Assembly: GCA_009781325.1 (NCBI GenBank)
Contig: WQYJ01000038.1
Location: forward strand, 1 to 13,430
DNA: 13,430 nt
Direction: 5' to 3'
Origin: Propionibacteriaceae bacterium
Lineage (GTDB): Bacteria > Actinomycetota > Actinomycetes > Propionibacteriales > Propionibacteriaceae
Shown here in pieces: positions 7,856 through 13,430 of this stretch. Numbering within the stretch: position 1 is the stretch's first letter; every line of letters starts with the position of its first letter. Below the pieces are notes generated by a model. The model did no database searches. It had not been told where the DNA came from and was given only the letters and a program-made list of their open reading frames with translations. A program made the translations under genes and the position numbers.

Positions 7856-8898
7856 GATTCATCCTCTTCTTGACTAGTTTCCTCATTGGTTTGACTAGCT
7901 TCCTCACTGGTTTCGACAACCTCGACCAGTTCTTGTTCATCGGCGGTCGTCGTACCACCGCGCGTACGCAGCAGCGGGTTGAGGACATCGTTGAGAGACT
8001 CACCAATCAAGGTCACCCCCACCACGATCAGGACGATCGCTGCGCCGGGGAACACTGCTGTCCACCAGATGCCGTTGGCAATGTCAGACCTAGCTTTGTT
8101 CAGGTCATAGCCCCATTCGGCCGCTGAGTTGGGTTCAATCCCGAAGCCAAGGAAGCCCAGTCCAGCCAGTGTCAGGATGGATTCTGCGGCGTTCAGGGTC
8201 ATCAGAACTGGGATGGATTGGCTTACATTGGGCAGGATGTGACCGAACATGATGCGCGGAGACTTGGCGCCCGCAACCCGGGCGGCATCCACATAGGGTT
8301 CCACCTTGGCTGCCATCGTCGCATTCCTGGTGACCCGGAAATACTGGGGGACGAAGATCACTGTGATCGCCACCGCAGCCGAGAGGATGCCGGTGAATCC
8401 GCCCGATCGTCCCTGGTTGATCATGATCGACACCACGATCGCCATGAGCAGTGAAGGGAAGGCATAGAGGGCATCCATGACCAGGACGAGAACCCGATCG
8501 AGCCACCCAGCAAGATACCCGGATATGACACCCAGAGGTACTCCGACCACGATCGACAGTGCCACGGCGAGCAGGATGACCTCGACTGCTGTTCTGGCAC
8601 CGTAGATGATCCGTGACAGTACGTCGAACCCGCCCACCGTCGTACCGAGGGGATGGGTCGTGGACATCGCCTGCTGAGGTTGGAAGATTTGAGCAAAGCC
8701 GTATGGGGCCAGCCATGGGGCACAGATTGCGACGATCAGGAAGATCGCGACGATGACGATCCCTGTGAGCAGCATCACTCTTTGCAGACCATGGGTTGTT
8801 TGGATCAGCGCTACTCCGGGCAGACGGAACTTCCCCTTCGGGCTTGCTGGTTGGAGGACATTGCCGAAATCGGCTGTATCGAGGGCGAGAGTAGACAT
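7852..8898 (-). CDS. dppC: Dipeptide/oligopeptide ABC transporter permease (DppC type)
   Basis: A 348-residue inner-membrane permease. It has a cytoplasmic N-terminus, TM1 at about 39-65 (MLLTGIVIVAIFLIVAICAPWLAPY), a loop with HPLGTTVGGFDVLSRIIYGART typical of DppC/OppC, and further hydrophobic segments. The cytoplasmic coupling (EAA) loop reads DAARVAGAKSPRIMFGHILP, followed by LTLAGLGFLGFGI. The protein normally ends soon after LNDVLNPLLRTR; here about 33 more residues follow. They are strongly acidic and Ser/Thr rich (residues 316-348) and include a duplicated heptad TSEEASQ/TNEETSQ. The start overlaps the dppB stop by one base (TGATG) and the stop overlaps the ATPase gene by four. Confidence 0.92.
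   Translation of the reverse strand: MSTLALDTADFGNVLQPASPKGKFRLPGVALIQTTHGLQRVMLLTGIVIVAIFLIVAICAPWLAPYGFAQIFQPQQAMSTTHPLGTTVGGFDVLSRIIYGARTAVEVILLAVALSIVVGVPLGVISGYLAGWLDRVLVLVMDALYAFPSLLMAIVVSIMINQGRSGGFTGILSAAVAITVIFVPQYFRVTRNATMAAKVEPYVDAARVAGAKSPRIMFGHILPNVSQSIPVLMTLNAAESILTLAGLGFLGFGIEPNSAAEWGYDLNKARSDIANGIWWTAVFPGAAIVLIVVGVTLIGESLNDVLNPLLRTRGGTTTADEQELVEVVETSEEASQTNEETSQEEDES
7870..7911 (-). repeat. Two 21-bp tandem repeats in the acidic tail of dppC
   Basis: Units 7870-7890 and 7891-7911 are identical at 19 of 21 positions and keep the reading frame, encoding TSEEASQ then TNEETSQ. This is consistent with a recent slippage duplication in a region under weak constraint. Confidence 0.8.
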
Positions 8899-9941
8899 CA
8901 GTACCTCACTCTCGGATCGACGAGTGCGTTGATCGCATCGATGAGGAAGGAGGCTACGGCGATCAAGACGGCGATAGCGGTGGTGATCCCTTGGACAGCA
9001 ACAAAGTCACGTTTGAGCAGATATTGGCTCAGCCAGTAGCCGAGACCCTGCCATTCGAAGGTCGTTTCGGTCAGGATCGCTCCGCCGAGCATCAGCGCAA
9101 TCTCCATCCCCATCACGGTGACTACGGGGATTAGAGCATTGCGGAAGGCGTGTTTGGAGACCACTTTCTTTTCGGGTACGCCCCTGGCTCGTGCGGCAGT
9201 GACATAGTCAGCGCGCATGGTCTGGAGAAGGTTGATTCTGATCAAGCGGATGAATACCCCAGCAGTGAGCAGTCCGAGTGCTAGGCCTGGCAGGATCGCG
9301 TGGAGGAGAACATCCTGGATGACCCACCACTCCCCGTACTGGAGGGCATTAAGGATATAGACATGGGTGTTGGTTTGGACACCGGATTCCAGCAGGGTTT
9401 GGATTCTCGGTGATGCCCGCCCTGAGACCGGAAGCCAGCCCAGCCAAATCGAGAAGACGAGTTTGAGAAGCAGAGCTACGAAGAACACTGGCGCTGCATA
9501 GAACAGTACGGCGAAGGAGCGGATCGCGATGTCGGCACCTTTGTTGTATTTACGTGCTGCCAGGCGCCCCAGAGGGATGCCGACTGCTAGGGCGACGATG
9601 AGGCCCCAGAAGACGAGTTCGGCTGTGGCTGGTCCGTAGTTGATCAGGATGGTTGATACGGCTTGGTTGTCGGTTGTACGCCCGAAGTCTCCGTGAAGGA
9701 TTCCCCATAGATAACGTCCGTACTGAACCAGGATTGGATCGTTGTAACCGGCAGCTTCCTTGCGGGCCCAAATCTCATCGGGAGGCAGTCTTCCGCCCAG
9801 GGAAGCAGTGATTGGATCACCGATGATCCTCATGAAGAAGAAAACGACTGTGACAAGGATAAATACTGTGGGGATGATCAAGACAAAGCGCAGCAGAAGG
9901 TATCTGGCAAGTGCCATACGTGAACTAACTGCCTGTGCCAT
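8898..9941 (-). CDS. dppB: Dipeptide/oligopeptide ABC transporter permease (DppB type)
   Basis: A 347-residue permease of the binding-protein-dependent transport family. TM1 is at about 14-38 (YLLLRFVLIIPTVFILVTVVFFFM), followed by the DppB-specific extracytoplasmic region with GGRLPPDE, DPILVQYGRYLWGILHGDFG and NYGPATAELV. Later come hydrophobic segments around LFYAAPVFFVALLLKLVF and LPGLALGLLTAGVFIRLIR. The coupling loop reads DYVTAARARGVPEKKVVSKHAFRNALIP, and the C-terminus ends in the typical DPRVRY. A good Shine-Dalgarno (GGAAGG) precedes the ATG. It is separated from dppA by 277 bases holding a terminator and a large palindrome, whereas dppC follows with a one-base overlap, so dppB-dppC-dppD/F form a tight unit. 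Confidence 0.92.
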   Translation of the reverse strand: MAQAVSSRMALARYLLLRFVLIIPTVFILVTVVFFFMRIIGDPITASLGGRLPPDEIWARKEAAGYNDPILVQYGRYLWGILHGDFGRTTDNQAVSTILINYGPATAELVFWGLIVALAVGIPLGRLAARKYNKGADIAIRSFAVLFYAAPVFFVALLLKLVFSIWLGWLPVSGRASPRIQTLLESGVQTNTHVYILNALQYGEWWVIQDVLLHAILPGLALGLLTAGVFIRLIRINLLQTMRADYVTAARARGVPEKKVVSKHAFRNALIPVVTVMGMEIALMLGGAILTETTFEWQGLGYWLSQYLLKRDFVAVQGITTAIAVLIAVASFLIDAINALVDPRVRY

Positions 9942-9996
9942 TTTTCCTTCCCTGCCCCGACCTTACTCTACGTGTCGCCGATCAGGAAACTCGTTG

Positions 9997-10154
9997 AACC
10001 TGAATCCACCGATCGCTGCCGTAACGAGCGGCACTAGATGGGTGTGCTGGCAAGGCGACTACCGGGAAGGCAGGCTGGACGCCTGCCGAGCGGTGGCAAC
10101 GCAGCCAGCGCACTCATCTGTCGCGAAGTCAGCATGGATCGGTGGATTCAGGTT
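9997..10154. repeat. 158-bp nested imperfect palindrome between dppA and dppB
   Basis: Three concentric inverted pairs share one centre near 10076-10078. The outer arms AACCTGAATCCACCGATC (9997-10014) and its exact complement (10137-10154) are perfect over 18 bases. The middle arms 10036-10051 and 10104-10119 match at 14 of 16, both exceptions being G-U compatible. The apex GGCAGGC-TGGAC-GCCTGCC (10069-10087) is perfect. It lies downstream of the dppA terminator in the untranslated spacer before dppB. It may be a miniature mobile element with 18-bp terminal repeats, or a structured RNA that protects or processes the message. No flanking target duplication is obvious. Confidence 0.75.
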
Positions 10155-10160
10155 GAAAAA

Positions 10161-10200
10161 GAATAAATAAGAAAAGGTGGGGATCGCGAGGATCCCCACC
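10161..10200 (-). terminator. Strong intrinsic terminator after dppA
   Basis: On the minus strand GGTGGGGATC-CTCGC-GATCCCCACC (10176-10200) forms a perfect 10-pair stem with a 5-base loop. TTTTCTTATTTATTC follows directly (10161-10175). It begins 18 bases after the dppA stop. It probably makes most transcripts end after dppA, giving more binding protein than permease, a common arrangement for ABC importers. Confidence 0.85.
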
Positions 10201-10218
10201 ACTTCTTTGATTAATTAA

Positions 10219-11799
10219 TTAACCGGACTTCTTGATCGTACCGAAGTGCAGGTTCTCGTCAACGCCGAGCTCAATGCCCGTCACGTTCGCGCGAGAAACT
10301 GCCCACTGGGAACCCTGAAGCAGCGGCAAGGTGGGGAGATACTGGGTGGCCAGAAGCTCCTGGATTGCCTGAATCTGGGCGGTGCGGGCGGCAGGATCGG
10401 TTTCGGTGACTTCTTCCATGATCAAACGATCCATTTCCTCATTGCTGAAGTGGTTGTTGAGGAAGTTGTTCGAGGTGAAGAACGGAGTCAGGTAGTTATC
10501 GGCATCCGGGAAATCCGGGAACCAACCGAGCTGATAAATCGGGTAGGCGTCAGCGACGCGCTCCTTGTTGTAGGTCACCCACTCTGTTGCCTGCAGGTTG
10601 ACCGTGAAGAGTCCTGTTGATTCAAGCTGCTGCTTGATCAGGCCGTACTCCTGGTCAGAGGAGGAACCATAGTGATCCGGGTTGTACTGGATGTTCAGGA
10701 CAACGGGGGTCTTCACAGATGCTTCGGCGAGGATAGCCAGCGCCGCATCGGCGTTGATCTCATTGCCATAGGCATCGCATACAGCAGTCGTGGCACCCAC
10801 GAAACCATCGGGGATGTAGGAGCACAACGGAAGGTACTGGCCCTTGTAGACCTTCTCGGAGAGCTCTGCGCGGTCGATCGAGGATGCGATCGCCTGACGG
10901 ACAGCAAGCTTCTGCTCGGCGGTATCACCAGGCATGGTGTCGAGGTTGAAGACGATGTAACGGATTTCGCCGCCCTGGGCTGTCCACACCTTGACTGCGT
11001 CGTCCTTGTCGAGGGCTTCGATGTCTGTGGGGGTCAGTGAACGATACGCAACGTCGATGTCGCCATTGGTGATCGACAGCTTGAGGTTGGTGGCGTCGGT
11101 GAAGGTCTTCAGCGTGACGCCTGAGTTGGCGAGCTTCGGCTGGGCGCCCTTGTAATCGGCGTACGGGGTGTATTCGACGGTGTCATTCTTGGAGTAGGAC
11201 GTAATGGTGTACGGTCCGGAGAATGCGTTGGCGTCGACAATGTCCTGATCCTCAAGCAAGGAGTCAGCGGGGAAGACTTCTTCGTCCACAATCGGGCCGA
11301 CGGAGGTAGCGAGCACCTGCGCGAAGGTCTGATCATTCTCAGCGATCAGGTTAAACCGCACTGTGAGCGGGTCTGGTGCATCGACAGATTCGAGGTTTTC
11401 GAGCAAGGATGCAGGACCATTGGGATCATCGATAGCAACCATGCGATCGAAGGTGAACTTCACATCCGAGCTGGTCAGGTCGTGGCCATTGGCGAACTTC
11501 AGACCGGAGCGCATGGTGCACTCAAAAACGGTTGGCTCAACGAATTCGCAGTTCTCTGCTGCGTCAGGCTGAGGTGTGTTCTTGCCAGGTACGAACCCGT
11601 ACACGAAGGAATAGACCTGAATATGGGCTGCCAAGGAACCATGGTCAAAGGAACCTGCCGGATCAAGCGTAGTCAACTTGTCAGTCGTACCTACGATGAT
11701 CTTCTCTCCGGATCCGCCAGTTTGGCCGCATCCGCTCAAGGCCAACGCAGCAGTGATTGCCACTGCAACAAGCCCGATCATTGTTTTTCTCAATGCCAT
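10219..11799 (-). CDS. dppA: Dipeptide/oligopeptide ABC transporter substrate-binding lipoprotein
   Basis: This is a 526-residue extracytoplasmic solute-binding protein of family 5 (SBP_bac_5, the DppA/OppA group). The ATG at 11799 is chosen because it has an AAGGAG Shine-Dalgarno (11805-11810) five bases upstream and begins a textbook lipoprotein signal: basic MALRKT, a hydrophobic stretch, then lipobox LSGC with C24 as lipidation site. The frame stays open upstream to 11961, but that part shows no signal peptide or ribosome site. Family features include IIVGTTDKLTTLDPA after the anchor, RSGLKFANGHDLTSSDVKFTFDR, AVRQAIASSIDRAEL, and the late GWFPDFPDADNYLTPFF segment near the binding site. 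The ligand cannot be told from sequence; di- or oligopeptides are the default. Because some Dpp systems also carry 5-aminolevulinate or haem, the neighbouring haem operon is worth noting. Confidence 0.93.
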   Translation of the reverse strand: MALRKTMIGLVAVAITAALALSGCGQTGGSGEKIIVGTTDKLTTLDPAGSFDHGSLAAHIQVYSFVYGFVPGKNTPQPDAAENCEFVEPTVFECTMRSGLKFANGHDLTSSDVKFTFDRMVAIDDPNGPASLLENLESVDAPDPLTVRFNLIAENDQTFAQVLATSVGPIVDEEVFPADSLLEDQDIVDANAFSGPYTITSYSKNDTVEYTPYADYKGAQPKLANSGVTLKTFTDATNLKLSITNGDIDVAYRSLTPTDIEALDKDDAVKVWTAQGGEIRYIVFNLDTMPGDTAEQKLAVRQAIASSIDRAELSEKVYKGQYLPLCSYIPDGFVGATTAVCDAYGNEINADAALAILAEASVKTPVVLNIQYNPDHYGSSSDQEYGLIKQQLESTGLFTVNLQATEWVTYNKERVADAYPIYQLGWFPDFPDADNYLTPFFTSNNFLNNHFSNEEMDRLIMEEVTETDPAARTAQIQAIQELLATQYLPTLPLLQGSQWAVSRANVTGIELGVDENLHFGTIKKSG

Positions 11800-11903
11800 T
11801 TTTTCTCCTTTTCTTGCCCCGCGTGCACTCGATACTGAGCGGACGCTGACTGTTGGAACCGTCGCTCCACCTGCATGGCATGTGCTCCCTGGTGAAGTTC
11901 CAC

Positions 11904-11932
11904 AATATAAGCGTAAAAATCCTACAATCCAG
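11904..11932 (-). promoter_or_regulatory. Candidate dppA promoter
   Basis: On the minus strand TATATT (11904-11909) is preceded at 17 bases by CTGGAT (11927-11932), a poor -35. It lies in an unusually AT-rich patch and would give a leader of about 100 bases before the dppA ATG. Suggestive only. Confidence 0.35.
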
Positions 11933-12016
11933 CGCGGGTCAGAATAGCTGAATATCGCCATTGTTATGAAACTGTGACTCTCACCCCCAAGAACGTGCCA
12001 AGGGGCCTGGCCCCCA

Positions 12017-12141
12017 ACCCCGGGTCATCCTGCCGCAGGCAGGACCCCCGGCAGCCAACGTATGGACTTGGGTTAGGACTACCCACCCAACTCCTCACGT
12101 TGGCTGCCGGGGGTCCTGCCTGCGGCAGGATGACCAGGGGT
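12017..12141. repeat. 125-bp palindrome of two head-to-head dispersed-element copies
   Basis: Arms 12023-12061 and 12097-12135 are perfectly complementary over 39 bases; extending to 12017 and 12141 adds six more pairs with one mismatch. The 35-base loop holds a further concentric stem TTGGGT/ACCCAA (12068-12073, 12085-12090). Each arm also has its own hairpin, CCTGCC-TGC-GGCAGG or its complement. The left copy (12023-12079, minus orientation) and the right copy (12085-12135, plus orientation) both carry CCCAA(G/C)TCC followed by the GGCTGCCGGGGGT core, matching the two copies in hemH. As RNA it would be an extremely stable hairpin between leuA and dppA. Confidence 0.9.
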
Positions 12142-12195
12142 AAAGTATTGGGTCCTGCACTCTGCTTGGATGCCCGCCGTCTGACGAGGCGCGTT

Positions 12196-13430
12196 CTAGT
12201 GTCGGTGTCTGTGGGCGCGGTTGATCGCGGAGCATACTGCTTTCAACGACGCGGTGACGATGGATGGGTCGACGCCCACACCCCACCACACGCGTCCGTC
12301 AATCTCTGTCTCAACATAGGCGGCCGCTTGAGCATCCCCGCCGGCTGAGAGAGCGTGCTCGGTGTAATCCAGGACCTTCAAGTCATACCCCAGGGTCGCC
12401 AATGCATTCACAAAGGCTGACACCGGCCCATTCCCGCTACCGTGGATCTCCACTGGTTCCCCTTGTGAAGTCAAGGTTGCCGTGATTTCATAGTCGCTGT
12501 CCGTACTGCTCACCGACGACTTCTTCAACAGAATCGGGGTAATATCCGACAGATACTCATCAGCAAACAATCCCATGATCTCCGAGGACGAAACCTCCTT
12601 GCCGGTCGCATCAGAATACCTCTGCACAGCCCGCGAAAAATCAAGCTGGAGGCGCCGCGGCAGATCAAAGTGATGATCAGACTTCATCAAGTACGCCATT
12701 CCACCCTTGCCTGACTGGGAGTTCACCCGGATCACTGCTTCATAGGTACGCCCCACGTCGTTCGGATCGATCGGCAAATACGGAGCCTGCCACGGTATCT
12801 CATGGATACTTCGATCTTGCTCATCAGCCTTAGTCTGCAGGTATTCAAGACCCTTCTTAATCGCATCCTGATGCGACCCCGAGAAGGCGGTATACACCAA
12901 ATCTCCGGCATACGGATGACGCGGATGCACAGGCAGACCGGTGCAGTATTCGACCGTACGACGAATGTTATCAATGTTCGAGATGTCCACCTCAGGATCG
13001 ATCCCCTGAGAGAACAGATTCATCGCCAGGGTAACCAGGTCAACGTTGCCCGTACGCTCGCCGTGCCCAAACAGGCAGCCCTCAACACGATCGGCCCCTG
13101 CCATCACACCGAACTCAGAAGCCGCAACAGCGGTCCCTCTGTCGTTGTGGGTGTGCAGGGAGACTGCGACGTACTCACGGTTGGGGATCTGGCGGATAAA
13201 GTACTCGATCTGGTCGGCATAGGTGTTCGGTGTCGACATCTCGACGGTCGCCGGCAGATTCAGGATAATTTCCCGATCCGGTCCGGGCTTCCAGATCTCC
13301 ATGACGTTGGCGCAAACCTCCACAGCATAGTCGGTGGGTGTCTGGGTGAAGATCTCCGGAGAGTACTCGTACCCGAACTCAGTGTTGGGCAGGTAGCGCT
13401 CGGCATATTCCATCACCCACTCTGTACCCC
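12196..13430 (-). CDS. leuA: 2-isopropylmalate synthase, C-terminal part (start beyond the right edge)
   Basis: The frame is open from the window edge to TAG at 12196 (about 411 codons). It matches the long actinobacterial LeuA, which condenses acetyl-CoA and 2-oxoisovalerate in the first committed step of leucine synthesis. Visible are FNLPATVEM-like NLPATVEMSTPNTYADQIEY, the metal-binding HTHNDRGTA, GADRVEGCLFGHGERTGN, HPYAGDLVYTAFSGSHQDAI, PYLPIDPNDVGRTYEAV and RVNSQSGKGG. The C-terminal leucine-sensing domain (LeuA dimer) has GSGNGPVSAFVNAL, LDYTEHALSAGGDAQAAAYVE and WWGVGVDPSIVTASLKAV. The N-terminal part of the barrel, with the first catalytic motif, lies outside the window. The protein ends with an unusual basic tail, AHRHRH. 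The regulatory domain suggests leucine feedback control, as in Mycobacterium. Confidence 0.95.
   Translation of the reverse strand, partial: GTEWVMEYAERYLPNTEFGYEYSPEIFTQTPTDYAVEVCANVMEIWKPGPDREIILNLPATVEMSTPNTYADQIEYFIRQIPNREYVAVSLHTHNDRGTAVAASEFGVMAGADRVEGCLFGHGERTGNVDLVTLAMNLFSQGIDPEVDISNIDNIRRTVEYCTGLPVHPRHPYAGDLVYTAFSGSHQDAIKKGLEYLQTKADEQDRSIHEIPWQAPYLPIDPNDVGRTYEAVIRVNSQSGKGGMAYLMKSDHHFDLPRRLQLDFSRAVQRYSDATGKEVSSSEIMGLFADEYLSDITPILLKKSSVSSTDSDYEITATLTSQGEPVEIHGSGNGPVSAFVNALATLGYDLKVLDYTEHALSAGGDAQAAAYVETEIDGRVWWGVGVDPSIVTASLKAVCSAINRAHRHRH

Larger units (their letters stand above)
11800..12195. other. Intergenic region between leuA and dppA (396 bp)
   Basis: From right to left it holds about 55 bases after the leuA stop with nothing recognised, the 125-bp palindrome (12017-12141), a small GC hairpin GGGGC-CTG-GCCCC (12002-12014), and the candidate dppA promoter and leader. 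No gene is supported. No T-rich intrinsic terminator for leuA is visible; the palindromes may serve that role. Confidence 0.6.

Noticed and set aside
11855..11901. A leader hairpin before dppA (GGAAC...GTTCC with an inner pair), considered as a riboswitch-like element.
   Set aside because: The outer arm overlaps the predicted transcription start, the stem is short and interrupted, and it matches no known riboswitch.
11800..11961. A 54-codon in-frame extension upstream of the dppA start.
   Set aside because: It would bury the lipoprotein signal peptide inside the protein and has no ribosome site, while the ATG at 11799 has an excellent one. Lack of a stop is treated as chance.
1..13430. Frequent GTAC/CGTAC words suggesting an uptake or recognition sequence.
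   Set aside because: A rough hand count was close to what chance gives for a four-base word in this length.

Overview
The window looks like chromosomal DNA of a fairly GC-rich actinobacterium. The best evidence is protein-level: a class-II LeuA of the mycobacterial type, a HemY/HemH pair of the Gram-positive coproporphyrin-dependent haem route, and tightly overlapping genes. I cannot name the genus; a propionibacterium- or Actinomyces-like organism would fit, but that is a guess. Every supported gene is on the minus strand, so transcription runs from right (13430) to left (1).

Right edge, 12196-13430: the C-terminal two thirds of leuA (2-isopropylmalate synthase, start outside the window). 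Then 11800-12195: a 396-bp intergenic region with a very strong 125-bp palindrome made of two head-to-head copies of a short repeat element, plus the dppA leader. Next, 6188-11799: a dipeptide/oligopeptide ABC transporter of four genes, namely a lipoprotein binding protein (dppA), two permeases (dppB, dppC) and a single protein carrying both ATPase domains (dppD+dppF). A strong intrinsic terminator and a 158-bp nested palindrome lie between dppA and dppB.

Left part, 1-6090: a haem operon, hemA > hemC-hemE fusion > radical SAM/SPASM protein > hemY > hemH. All junctions overlap by 1 to 11 bases, which implies coupled translation. hemA makes glutamate-1-semialdehyde, the fusion protein carries hydroxymethylbilane synthase and uroporphyrinogen decarboxylase, HemY oxidises coproporphyrinogen III and HemH inserts iron. 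HemB, HemL, HemD and the final decarboxylase HemQ (ChdC) are not seen here; the radical SAM protein sits where a coproheme decarboxylase would be expected. A candidate promoter with its -10 box six bases before the hemA ATG suggests a leaderless hem transcript.

The most unusual observation is that the repeat element forming the leuA-dppA palindrome also occurs twice, in tandem and in frame, inside the start of hemH. It adds about 60 residues before the conserved ferrochelatase fold. The window therefore holds four copies of one small dispersed element, two intergenic and two apparently translated. The HemC-HemE fusion and the operonic radical SAM gene are the next most interesting points.
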